Positions 1 through 5,896 of a stretch of 7,764 nt of DNA are shown one piece after another (the stretch's first letter is position 1; each line of letters starts with the position of its first letter). The notes beneath the pieces were generated by a model. The model saw nothing but the letters and a program-made list of their open reading frames with translations. It ran no database searches and was not told the origin of the DNA. The stretch is from Candidatus Methanoperedentaceae archaeon. GTDB lineage: Archaea; Halobacteriota; Methanosarcinia; Methanosarcinales; Methanoperedenaceae. Position numbers and translations under genes: made by a program. The stretch is from positions 1-7,764 of the forward strand of contig JACUTP010000083.1 in NCBI GenBank assembly GCA_014859785.1, in the 5' to 3' direction.

Positions 1-40
1 TTTCTGATACAGCTTTTTTAGTGTTTAAAAATTTTGCCAT
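1..40 (-). CDS. Start of a partial gene leaving the window (possibly phospholipase D-like)
   Basis: Only about 13 codons are visible, reading MAKFLNTKKAVSE before the left edge. The ATG at 40-38 is preceded on the minus strand by AAGAGGGAA (52-44), a good Shine-Dalgarno match with 5 bases between GAGGG and the ATG, which is why I chose it over the in-frame ATG at 70-68. The opening residues resemble the N-terminus of archaeal phospholipase D-like (PLDc) proteins, where this stretch leads into an SPYLK-type strand, but that is a recollection of the family and the diagnostic HKD motifs would be outside the window. It could be any other small gene. The direction is opposite to hicAB. Confidence 0.33.
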   Translation of the reverse strand, partial: MAKFLNTKKAVSE

Positions 41-161
41 ATGTTCCCTCTTAATGTCTTCAATATCCATACTTTCAAAGGAACTTAAATTTTTCCCAAA
101 AGCCTTGTAGCTTACATCAGTATATCCCTGTTATTTTAAAATCATCACACAACCCCTAAAA

Positions 162-236
162 ATCTCCATCAACTGTTATGCCGCAAACATTATTTGTTAT
201 CATATCGTTCGATATCGTATTAATAGTGATGGAGAT
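162..236. repeat. Inverted repeat, 10-bp perfect arms about 55 bp apart
   Basis: ATCTCCATCA at 162-171 is the exact reverse complement of TGATGGAGAT at 227-236. Beyond the perfect arms, the inner flanks still resemble each other if one base gap is allowed (AACTGTT against ACTATT), so the true arm may be longer and decayed. A second palindrome (202-215) sits inside the loop. This could be a pair of operator half-regions upstream of hicAB, or the ends of a small decayed element; the sequence does not decide. Confidence 0.45.
202..215. promoter_or_regulatory. Palindrome, candidate operator upstream of hicAB
   Basis: ATATCG-TT-CGATAT is a perfect 6-bp inverted repeat with a 2-base centre, followed by TCGTAT, which partly repeats it. 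It lies about 100 bp before hicA and between two TATA-like boxes. Dyads of this size are typical of dimeric transcription-factor sites. The regulator is unknown, and this HicB lacks an obvious DNA-binding tail, so autoregulation by HicB is not clearly supported. Confidence 0.3.
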
Positions 237-288
237 ATATAAACTATTGAAATCTGGAGTGAAAAAATAAACAAAACACTGGGTTACG

Positions 289-296
289 CTTAAATA
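289..296 (+). promoter_or_regulatory. TATA box candidate for hicAB
   Basis: CTTAAATA at 289-296 is centred about 24 bp before the hicA ATG (316). Archaeal transcription starts some 25 bp downstream of the TATA centre, so the transcript would begin at or very near the start codon. No Shine-Dalgarno sequence precedes hicA, which fits a leaderless mRNA. Confidence 0.45.
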
Positions 297-315
297 CCGA
301 TTAAAACAAATTAAA

Positions 316-510
316 ATGAAAATACGTGAAATTATAAAACTGATAGAAAAAGATGGCTGGTATATCGTTGCAACAAAAGGCAGCCATCGACAATACAAAC
401 ACCCGACCAAAACAGGCAGGGTAACAATTGCAGGTCATCCGGCAGATGAACTTGCACAAAGCACAATAAACAGTATATTAAAGCAGGCGCAATTAAAAAA
501 GGAGAACTAA
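316..510 (+). CDS. hicA: HicA-family toxin (mRNA interferase)
   Basis: This 64-residue protein has the form of a HicA toxin, a small dsRBD-fold ribonuclease that cleaves mRNA when not held by HicB. The family signature is clear: an N-terminal helix ending in EKDGWY (11-16), then the strand-loop GSHRQYKHP (22-30) with the catalytic histidine at residue 24, then VTIAGH (36-41) and a C-terminal helix containing TINSILKQA. Length is normal for the family. The ATG lacks a ribosome-binding site but lies about 24 bp from a TATA-like box, consistent with leaderless translation. The stop is 2 bp before hicB, so the two genes form one operon in the usual toxin-first order. No key residue is missing, so the toxin is probably intact. 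Confidence 0.9.
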   Translation: MKIREIIKLIEKDGWYIVATKGSHRQYKHPTKTGRVTIAGHPADELAQSTINSILKQAQLKKEN

Positions 511-512
511 AT

Positions 513-767
513 ATGTATCGTTTCCTTATCGTAATCGAAAAAGCAAACAACAACTATTCGGCATATTCACCAGACTTACCCGGATGTGTTGCAACAGGCG
601 CAACCCGTGAAGAGACTGAAAAAAACATGCACGAAGCTATTGAAATGCACGTAAACGGATTACAGGAAGACAATTTACCCATTCCGGAATCAAAATCATT
701 CGCAGAATATGTAGCCATTCCTGAAAAAACTACCAGTTCCTTTAAAGCGCCGCAAACTGCTTCATAA
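513..767 (+). CDS. hicB: HicB-family antitoxin, short form
   Basis: This 84-residue protein matches the HicB N-terminal domain (partial RNase H fold) that binds and neutralises HicA. Visible hallmarks are the first strand MYRFLIVIEKANNNYSAYSPDLPGC with the D-L-P-GC turn (residues 21-25), ATGATREET (27-35), the helix KNMHEAIEMHVNGL and the IPES segment (57-60). A GGAG ribosome-binding site at 501-504 lies inside the end of hicA, 8 bases before the ATG, so translation is coupled to the toxin. The tail after residue 70 is short and rich in Thr, Ser and Ala, with no recognisable ribbon-helix-helix or HTH domain, unlike longer HicB proteins that repress their own promoter. Control of the operon may therefore rely on another factor. 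Confidence 0.9.
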   Translation: MYRFLIVIEKANNNYSAYSPDLPGCVATGATREETEKNMHEAIEMHVNGLQEDNLPIPESKSFAEYVAIPEKTTSSFKAPQTAS

Positions 768-789
768 ATATAGACTGATACGAACTCTG

Positions 790-798
790 ATTTTTTCT
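790..798 (+). terminator. T-rich terminator candidate after hicAB
   Basis: A run of six T residues (791-796) follows hicB by about 23 bp. Archaeal RNA polymerase terminates at such U-tracts without a hairpin, and none is seen. The assignment rests on position and composition only. Confidence 0.35.
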
Positions 799-860
799 TA
801 TAAATCCGGGTTTCTTCACAACATTAATGAAAAGAGTCTTTCTCATAACCTTCCGCCCTG

Positions 861-870
861 GATATAAAAA
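861..870 (+). promoter_or_regulatory. TATA box candidate for tRNA-Val
   Basis: GATATAAAAA at 861-870 is the best TATA-like string in the 158-bp gap between hicB and the tRNA. It predicts a start near 892 and a 5' leader of about 34 nt removed by RNase P. A weaker string (TTATGATG, about 890-897) would give a shorter leader. Nothing else was recognised in this gap. Confidence 0.4.
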
Positions 871-925
871 CACAGCACAACGATAGCCTTATGATGAATA
901 GGAACCATCAAAAAGGACATTAGAC

Positions 926-999
926 GGGCTCGTGGTCTAGCTGGTTATGACGTCGCCTTCACACGGCGGAGGTCCGGAGTTCGAATCTCCGCGGGCCCA
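926..999 (+). tRNA. tRNA-Val (anticodon CAC)
   Basis: All four arms fold. The acceptor stem pairs 926-932 with 992-998 (GGGCTCG/CGGGCCC, one T-G pair). The D stem is GTC 935-937 with GAC 949-951. The anticodon stem pairs 953-957 with 965-969 (one T-G pair) around loop TTCACAC, giving anticodon CAC at 960-962, which reads GUG valine codons. The variable loop is 970-974, and the T arm is CGGAG/CTCCG around TTCGAAT (975-991). The discriminator is A999, the base expected for tRNA-Val. The 3' CCA is not encoded and must be added after transcription. There is no intron. Confidence 0.96.
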
Positions 1000-1026
1000 T
1001 CCTTTAAACAATTTATCATTGTAAAA

Positions 1027-1034
1027 CTAAATAA
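1027..1034 (+). promoter_or_regulatory. TATA box candidate for the DUF116 gene
   Basis: CTAAATAA is centred about 33 bp before the ATG at 1064, giving a predicted start near 1056 and a leader of only a few bases. The AGGTT at 1050-1054 could be a weak ribosome-binding site only if transcription starts further upstream, for example by read-through from the tRNA. Confidence 0.35.
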
Positions 1035-1063
1035 TTGGGGAACAACCACAGGTTAAAAAAACA

Positions 1064-1714
1064 ATGCCGTTTGACATAACTTCCATATATACAGTAATCG
1101 GGCAGTCAGTAGTTTACATCCTGATATTCTTATTCATTACAGCAGTCCTTGCCTCAGTACTGATTGCCTATTCTATCAAGACAGAACGGTTCATTTTCCC
1201 GAATTTCATGCTGTTTAATATCACCCTGCTTGAAAACCTCCTCAAGGCACTGTTCCGTCTTGCCAGGATGGATGACGATATTGTGGACGAGGTTGGAATC
1301 CAGCTTAAGAATAAGATATCACTCAAGAAATTCAGGAACACGCCGCAGGACAGGAGAATAATTTTCCTTCCCCAGTGCCTCAGGGGTGTTGACTGCCCGT
1401 CAAAATTAAGTTCAGAAGGCATGCAGTGTATTAACTGCGGAAGCTGTGAAATCGGGAAAGCAAAGAAATGTGCAGAAGAAAAAGGTTACAAAGTCTATAT
1501 AGTCCCTGGTTCGAGTTTTATAATCCGGCTTGTCAGGAAACACAAACCCGAAGCAATACTGGGTGTCGGATGTATGGCAGAAATAAAAGCAGGACTTGAA
1601 ATGTGCGAAAAGCTCAACCTCTTTGGTGTCGGTCTCACACTGGATAAAGCTGGCTGCGTTTCCACTGTACTTGACTGGAATAATTTCTATGAATTCATAG
1701 GGAAGGATAACTAA
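1064..1714 (+). CDS. DUF116 family cysteine-rich membrane protein
   Basis: This 216-residue protein belongs to the DUF116 family (PF01976), common in methanogens and some anaerobic bacteria; its biochemical role is unknown. An N-terminal hydrophobic stretch (about residues 9-37) forms one membrane anchor. A charged segment follows, then a cytoplasmic-type domain with an ordered cysteine cluster: C105, C111, C122, C125, C128 and C136 (pattern CLRGVDC, then CINCGSC, then C), with further C170 (GVGC), C181 and C198 (AGC). The spacing suggests metal or Fe-S binding, which is inference. mfnA follows 41 bp downstream on the same strand, so co-transcription and a functional tie to cofactor metabolism are possible, although mfnA also has a TATA-like box of its own. 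The protein looks complete. Confidence 0.85.
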   Translation: MPFDITSIYTVIGQSVVYILIFLFITAVLASVLIAYSIKTERFIFPNFMLFNITLLENLLKALFRLARMDDDIVDEVGIQLKNKISLKKFRNTPQDRRIIFLPQCLRGVDCPSKLSSEGMQCINCGSCEIGKAKKCAEEKGYKVYIVPGSSFIIRLVRKHKPEAILGVGCMAEIKAGLEMCEKLNLFGVGLTLDKAGCVSTVLDWNNFYEFIGKDN

Positions 1715-1722
1715 AATCGAAC

Positions 1723-1732
1723 TTTTTATTAA
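1723..1732 (+). promoter_or_regulatory. TATA box candidate for mfnA
   Basis: TTTTTATTAA lies in the 41-bp gap, centred about 29 bp before the mfnA ATG. No Shine-Dalgarno sequence precedes that ATG, so a leaderless transcript from here is consistent. The same bases could equally be a T-tract terminator for the DUF116 gene. Confidence 0.35.
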
Positions 1733-1755
1733 CATGTACCGGGGTATTTAGCGCT

Positions 1756-2880
1756 ATGAACCGCAAAGGGCTTCCGGAGGATGAGGTTTTCTCAATTCTG
1801 GACAGGGCATTGCAGAAAGACAGGTCTTACGATAAGGTTTTAAATGCCATGTGCACAAGACCGCATCCGGTTGCGGTTAAAGCCCATATGCAGTTTATCG
1901 AGGCAAACCTTGGCGACTCCGGTCTTTTCCCGGGAACAAGGGAACTTGAGGAAAAAGTAGTCAGTATTCTTGGAGAACTCATGGGCGACCGGAATGCCTG
2001 TGGTTATATCTCAACAGGCGGTACGGAATCGAATATACAGGCACTCAGGACAGCACGCAACCTCAAACATAAAAAACACCCGAATGTTGTCCTTCCGGAA
2101 TCAGCCCATTTCTCATTCGATAAGATTGCTGACATCCTGGGAATTGAGATAAGGAAAGCGCAACTTGACAGTGAATTCAAGGTTGATACCGGCTCGGTTG
2201 AGAATCTCATTGATGATAACACGATAGCCCTTGTAGGGATTGCAGGTTCAACCGAGTTCGGGCAGGTTGACCCGATTAATGAACTCTCGGATATTGCGTT
2301 GTCACATGACCTTTTCCTGCATGTGGATGCGGCATTCGGGGGTTTCGTGATACCATTCCTTGATAAGAAAATCGATTTTAATTTCTCGGTAAATGGCGTG
2401 ACATCGATAACCATCGACCCCCATAAGATGGGGCTTTCAACAATCCCTGCAGGAGGGCTGCTATTCAGGGAGGAAGCATGCCTGCTGCCGTTAGAAATAG
2501 ATACGCCGTACCTTACAATCAGGAAACAGTACTCGCTCACAGGTACGAGAAGCGGTGCGGCTGTAGCTGCTGCTTATGCCGTGATGACGCATCTTGGCAG
2601 GGACGGGTACAGGATGATAGTAAACAGGTGTATGCGCATGACACACCGTATCGTGCAAGGGGCGAAAGAGTTTGGTGTGGAACCACTGACAGAACCAATG
2701 ATGAACGTTGTGGCGCTTGATGTACCTTATATTGATACGGTCAGGAAAAAGCTGCATGAGAAGGGGTGGATGACATCAGTTACGCGAAAACCCAGGGCAA
2801 TGAGGTTGATATTAATGCCGCATATGACAGAAGAGAATATTGAGGTATTTCTTTCTGACCTCAGGGATTGTATCAGTTAA
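1756..2880 (+). CDS. mfnA: L-tyrosine / L-aspartate decarboxylase MfnA
   Basis: This 374-residue PLP enzyme of the group II decarboxylase family removes CO2 from tyrosine to give tyramine, the first step of the methanofuran side chain; MfnA proteins can also decarboxylate aspartate to beta-alanine for coenzyme A. Family landmarks are present in order: GDSGLFPGTRELE (53-65), STGGTESN (86-93, phosphate binding), H118 in ESAHFS (the PLP-stacking histidine), HVDAAFGG (189-196, with D191 pairing to the pyridine nitrogen) and DPHKMG (221-226) with the Schiff-base lysine K224. TGTRSGAA (262-269) and the C-terminal substrate region also fit. Length is close to the usual 370-400. There is no in-frame start upstream before a stop region, and no ribosome-binding site. 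The last 8 bp overlap the convergent minus-strand gene. Bacterial-type glutamate decarboxylase is less likely given length and motif context. Confidence 0.93.
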   Translation: MNRKGLPEDEVFSILDRALQKDRSYDKVLNAMCTRPHPVAVKAHMQFIEANLGDSGLFPGTRELEEKVVSILGELMGDRNACGYISTGGTESNIQALRTARNLKHKKHPNVVLPESAHFSFDKIADILGIEIRKAQLDSEFKVDTGSVENLIDDNTIALVGIAGSTEFGQVDPINELSDIALSHDLFLHVDAAFGGFVIPFLDKKIDFNFSVNGVTSITIDPHKMGLSTIPAGGLLFREEACLLPLEIDTPYLTIRKQYSLTGTRSGAAVAAAYAVMTHLGRDGYRMIVNRCMRMTHRIVQGAKEFGVEPLTEPMMNVVALDVPYIDTVRKKLHEKGWMTSVTRKPRAMRLILMPHMTEENIEVFLSDLRDCIS

Positions 2881-3130
2881 TCGTGTGTTCGATTACTGTA
2901 TTTATTTCAATCTTGCTGAAGACAGGACAGTATGATTTTGATAAACCACGCATCAGACTGCATGGGTACGTCCCGCATTGAAGACAGTACCTGATGGCTT
3001 TCTGTTCAGCGCACCTGAAAATCAGGCAGAGTTCATTCTGGCTGTTTTCCTTCTCGCAGCCAAGACACCCGTTGTTATAGTTCTTACATACCCCGCACGC
3101 AATACCACACTTTCCGATTATAATATCCAT
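2873..3130 (-). CDS. Small cysteine-rich DUF3795-like zinc-binding protein
   Basis: This 85-residue protein has eleven cysteines: C8, C12, C15, C22, C25, C35, C40, C49, C52, C57 and C68. The layout (CGIACGVC, then C-x2-C, then C-x4-C, then YCLQCGTYPC) matches the DUF3795 group of small proteins from methanogens and clostridia, which probably bind zinc or an Fe-S centre; no function is established. It reads from a divergent promoter region shared with dadD and ends tail to tail inside mfnA, overlapping its last 8 bp. On the minus strand AAAGG (3145-3141) lies 10 bases before the ATG, a weak ribosome-binding site, and an AT box at 3160-3151 could serve as TATA. The high cysteine order makes this a real gene and not antisense noise. 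Confidence 0.82.
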   Translation of the reverse strand: MDIIIGKCGIACGVCKNYNNGCLGCEKENSQNELCLIFRCAEQKAIRYCLQCGTYPCSLMRGLSKSYCPVFSKIEINTVIEHTIN

Positions 3131-3275
3131 GTATAACTAACCTTTAGAGCGTTTATTTAGATAAGTAGCTTTTAATATGGTGTGCTATTACTTAAATATA
3201 TATATTATTATCTTGTGTATTTTTTACGCGGCTTTAGAATACTTATATTTAGAACCAATGCCTACCTGAAAGAAT
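3131..3275. promoter_or_regulatory. Divergent promoter region between DUF3795 gene and dadD
   Basis: This AT-rich gap carries TATA-like boxes facing both ways. TTATATTT (3243-3250) is centred about 29 bp before the dadD ATG and predicts a nearly leaderless dadD mRNA. CTAAATAA on the minus strand (3160-3153) is placed similarly for the DUF3795 gene. Between them AATATATATATT (3195-3206) is a perfect 12-bp palindrome that could act as a TATA box in either direction. A T6 run occurs at about 3220-3226. Confidence 0.5.
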
Positions 3276-4547
3276 ATGGCAGACCTGATTATAAAACGCG
3301 GTCACGTAATCACAATAAACGGAGGAGTAATTGATAATGGTGTTATTGTTGTTGATAACGGTATTATAACGCATGTCGGGAAAGACACGAAAGAAAAAGC
3401 AGACCGTGTCATTGATGCAAAAGGCTGTGCCGTCCTGCCGGGTCTTGTTAATGCGCATACGCATGTTAGCATGACACTGCTCAGGGGAGCTGCGGATAAC
3501 TTTCCCTTCAAGGAATGGCTGGATAAAATCCAGCAGGCTGAGATGAAACTTACTCCTCGTTGTGTCAGGGCAGGCGCATACCTTGGCGTTCTTGAGATGA
3601 TAAAATCCGGGACAACCGCTTTTGCGGATATGTATTTCCACATGGATGAAGTGGCAGAAGTTGTCAGGGAAACAGGTATCAGGGCTTCTCTCGGGTACGG
3701 GATGATTGAAGGCATGAATGAGGAGCCGGAAGTAAAACTTAAAAACAGGGCGGAATTTAACTTGAAATGGAACGGGGCTGCAACTAGCAGGATTTCGACC
3801 ATGTATGCACCCCATTCACCCTTATCCTGTTCAAAGGAATTCCTGTTAAGGGTAAAGGAGCAGGCTGCCAGGGATGGTACGGGAATACACATCCACGTGC
3901 TTGAAACAGAGGATGAACTTGGGAGCATGAAAGAGAAATACGGCATGTGTTCTGTTAATTTGCTTGACAGTATTGGAATGCTTGATTCCCGCACAATTGC
4001 AGCGCATTGTATCTGGCTTTCAGACGGCGATATTGAACTATTGAAAAACAGGAATGTAAATGTCGCCCACTGCCCAACAAGTAACATGGCTCTTGGAGTG
4101 GGAACTGCCCCTGTCCCGAAGATGCTCGACAAAGGCGTAAACGTTGCTCTTGGAACGGACGGCGCTGCATCATCGGGAAGCCTTGATATGTGGAATGAAA
4201 TGAGGGCGGCTTCTGCAATTCATAAGTCAAAAGGAAATAATGGTATTACGCCGCGAAAATTGCTTGAAATGGCAACCGTAAACGGCGCAAAAGCACTGGA
4301 TATTAACGCCGGTGTCCTGAAACCAGGATGTTGCGCTGACATTATTATTGTAGATACGGGCAAATTACAATTAGTACCGGGTGACATATATTCAGCACTC
4401 GTTTATGGTGTTTCGGGTTTTGACGTGAGGACAACTATTGTGGACGGTAAAATACTCATGGAAGATTACGAGGTAAAAGTGCTTGAAGAAGAAAAGGTGA
4501 TTGAAGGCGCAAGAAAGGCGGCGCTTAAAATCGATGGCGATAATTAA
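3276..4547 (+). CDS. dadD: 5'-deoxyadenosine / S-adenosylhomocysteine / methylthioadenosine deaminase
   Basis: This 423-residue amidohydrolase is of the MtaD/DadD type. It deaminates adenosine-like by-products of SAM chemistry (5'-deoxyadenosine, SAH, methylthioadenosine) to inosyl forms, a route used by methanogens that recycle SAH through S-inosylhomocysteine. The metal and catalytic residues are all visible: H61-T-H63 after LPGLVNA, H207 and E210 in HIHVLET (205-211), H244 in AAHCIW, and D295 in LGTDGAASS. HCPTSNMALG (265-274) and the LKPGCCADIIIVD (348-360) return to the small beta domain are typical. Length is normal. Substrate preference cannot be fixed from sequence. No ribosome-binding site precedes the ATG; a TATA box lies 29 bp upstream. 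eno follows after 43 bp. Confidence 0.9.
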   Translation: MADLIIKRGHVITINGGVIDNGVIVVDNGIITHVGKDTKEKADRVIDAKGCAVLPGLVNAHTHVSMTLLRGAADNFPFKEWLDKIQQAEMKLTPRCVRAGAYLGVLEMIKSGTTAFADMYFHMDEVAEVVRETGIRASLGYGMIEGMNEEPEVKLKNRAEFNLKWNGAATSRISTMYAPHSPLSCSKEFLLRVKEQAARDGTGIHIHVLETEDELGSMKEKYGMCSVNLLDSIGMLDSRTIAAHCIWLSDGDIELLKNRNVNVAHCPTSNMALGVGTAPVPKMLDKGVNVALGTDGAASSGSLDMWNEMRAASAIHKSKGNNGITPRKLLEMATVNGAKALDINAGVLKPGCCADIIIVDTGKLQLVPGDIYSALVYGVSGFDVRTTIVDGKILMEDYEVKVLEEEKVIEGARKAALKIDGDN

Positions 4548-4579
4548 AATTAAGTACAAACATAACCATTCAACCAGAT

Positions 4580-4585
4580 AGGTGA
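4580..4585 (+). promoter_or_regulatory. Ribosome-binding site that decides the eno start
   Basis: AGGTGA is a strong archaeal Shine-Dalgarno match, 5 bases before GTG 4591. The alternative in-frame GTG at 4582 overlaps this motif and has nothing comparable upstream. This is one of the few clear ribosome-binding sites in the window, fitting an internal operon gene. Confidence 0.6.
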
Positions 4586-4590
4586 AAACA

Positions 4591-5856
4591 GTGTTTACAA
4601 TACAGGATATTCATGCAAGAGAGATTCTTGATTCAAGGGGAAACCCGACAGTAGAAGTTGATGTTCATACAATAGATGATTCTAATAAGAAAAAGGGATT
4701 TGGAAGAGCAAGTGTTCCTTCAGGCGCATCCACAGGTACAAATGAAGCCCTTGAGTTAAGGGATAAAGACAAAAGGTATCATGGTAAAGGTGTCAAAATA
4801 CCTGTTCATAATGTGAATAACGAACTAAAAAACGAGCTCATAGGCATGGATGTCCGTGACCAGCGTACAATCGATATGGCAATGCTGGAACTTGACGGTA
4901 CAGAGAACAAATCCAAACTCGGTGCAAATGCAATACTTGGAGTTTCTCTGGCAGTGGCGCATGCTGCTGCGGATTCACTCAATCTTCCCCTTTACCGTTA
5001 TCTTGGCGGCACGAACGCATTTACCCTGCCCGTCCCGACACTGAACGTGTTAAACGGCGGCGAACATGCTGGCAATGACCTTTCCATACAGGAGTTCATG
5101 ATACAGCCAAAAGGTGCAAAAAACTTCTCGGAAGCGCTGCGAATGGGTGCGGAAACGTATCATACGCTTGGCACACTGCTTAAGAAAAAATACGGTGCAA
5201 ACGCAACCAACGTGGGATATGAAGGCGGATATGCGCCTCCGCTCCAGAATACACATGATGCACTTGATGCACTTACATCAGCAATTGACGAGAACGGGTA
5301 TGAGGATAAAATTACGATCGGGCTTGATTCTGCAGCTTCTGAATTCTACGGGGACGGGACATACAGCATCGACGGGAAAACACTTTCTGGCGGTGAACTT
5401 GTGGATTATTATGCTGAACTTGTTGAGACTTATCCCATACTTTCTATTGAAGACCCGTTCCATGAGGACGCATTTGAGGATTTTGCAGAACTTACAAACA
5501 AGCTTAAGGATACGATAATTATCGGTGATGATCTTTTTGTTACCAACGTAAAGCGGCTTGAGAAGGGGATTGAAATGAATGCCGGGAATGCACTTCTTCT
5601 CAAGGTTAACCAGATTGGTACGTTGTCCGAGGCTTTTGATGCTGCAAGGCTTGCGCAGAAGAATAAGTACAAGGTTGTTGTAAGCCACAGGTCAGCAGAG
5701 ACCGAGGATACCACGATCGCTGATATTTCAGTTGCCCTTGGCGCTGAGCTTATCAAGACAGGCGCGCCTGCACGAAGCGAGAGGAATGCGAAGTATAACC
5801 AGCTGCTGAGGATTGAGGAGGAACTGGGAAGTACAGGGCGGTTTGTGGGAATGTGA
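4591..5856 (+). CDS. eno: Enolase (phosphopyruvate hydratase)
   Basis: Enolase interconverts 2-phosphoglycerate and phosphoenolpyruvate in glycolysis/gluconeogenesis. I prefer GTG 4591 (421 residues) over GTG 4582 because AGGTGA at 4580-4585 then forms a ribosome-binding site 5 bases upstream; the earlier GTG lies inside that site. Counting from 4582, landmarks are HAREILDSRGNPTVEV, SGASTG (48-53), catalytic E171 (IQEFM), E214 (YEGG), metal ligands D249, E290 (SIEDPF) and D317 (GDDLFVTN), catalytic K341 (LLKVNQIGTLSE), H369 (SHRSAETED) and K392 (IKTGAPARSERN). One oddity: the usual DEGG motif reads YEGG (residue 213 is Tyr, codon TAT). The gene follows dadD closely. The last 117 bp are duplicated at 7267-7383. 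Confidence 0.96.
   Translation: MFTIQDIHAREILDSRGNPTVEVDVHTIDDSNKKKGFGRASVPSGASTGTNEALELRDKDKRYHGKGVKIPVHNVNNELKNELIGMDVRDQRTIDMAMLELDGTENKSKLGANAILGVSLAVAHAAADSLNLPLYRYLGGTNAFTLPVPTLNVLNGGEHAGNDLSIQEFMIQPKGAKNFSEALRMGAETYHTLGTLLKKKYGANATNVGYEGGYAPPLQNTHDALDALTSAIDENGYEDKITIGLDSAASEFYGDGTYSIDGKTLSGGELVDYYAELVETYPILSIEDPFHEDAFEDFAELTNKLKDTIIIGDDLFVTNVKRLEKGIEMNAGNALLLKVNQIGTLSEAFDAARLAQKNKYKVVVSHRSAETEDTTIADISVALGAELIKTGAPARSERNAKYNQLLRIEEELGSTGRFVGM
5740..5856 (+). repeat. Resident copy of the duplicated enolase 3' end
   Basis: The last 39 codons of eno, stop included, recur in the same orientation at 7267-7383. The two copies agree at 95 of 117 positions by hand count, without any gap. Identical blocks include 24 bp at GAGAGGAATGCG.. 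and 23 bp ending just past the stop codon. Similarity fades 3-5 bases after the stop. Confidence 0.9.
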
Positions 5857-5880
5857 ATTAAAGAATTTAGTCACAGACCA

Positions 5881-5890
5881 CCTTTTTTCC
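5881..5890 (+). terminator. T-rich terminator candidate after eno
   Basis: A T6 run at 5883-5888, 26 bp after the eno stop, lies in the 40-bp gap between eno and the convergent ATPase gene. No hairpin is evident, as is usual for archaeal termination. Confidence 0.4.
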
Positions 5891-5896
5891 GTTGAA

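Larger units (their letters stand above)
41..315. other. AT-rich intergenic region with inverted repeats
   Basis: No convincing gene lies between the minus-strand start at 40 and hicA at 316. The 84-codon minus-strand frame at 156-410 runs antisense through hicA and has a low-complexity hydrophobic translation, so I treat it as spurious. The region does hold two inverted repeats (162-171/227-236 and 202-215) and TATA-like strings at about 233-242 and 289-296. It is probably the divergent control region between the left-edge gene and hicAB. Confidence 0.6.

Noticed and set aside
156..410. Minus-strand frame of 84 codons
   Set aside because: It runs antisense through hicA, has no ribosome-binding site and translates to a low-complexity hydrophobic string; the HicA frame is clearly the real gene.
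926..999. tRNA-Val as an attachment site for the hicAB side
   Set aside because: I looked for a repeated tRNA 3' end elsewhere in the window and found none, and no integrase gene is visible.
2004..2540. Minus-strand frame of 178 codons opposite mfnA
   Set aside because: It is antisense to the conserved PLP domain, with no motifs of its own.
3192..3210. AT repeat as a possible replication origin element
   Set aside because: It is a single short AT-palindrome without repeated origin boxes or a cdc6/orc1 gene nearby; a TATA role is simpler.
3302..4132. Minus-strand frame of 276 codons opposite dadD
   Set aside because: It is Ser/Pro-rich with no family motif, and lies entirely inside a well-supported amidohydrolase; its length comes from the codon bias of the sense gene.
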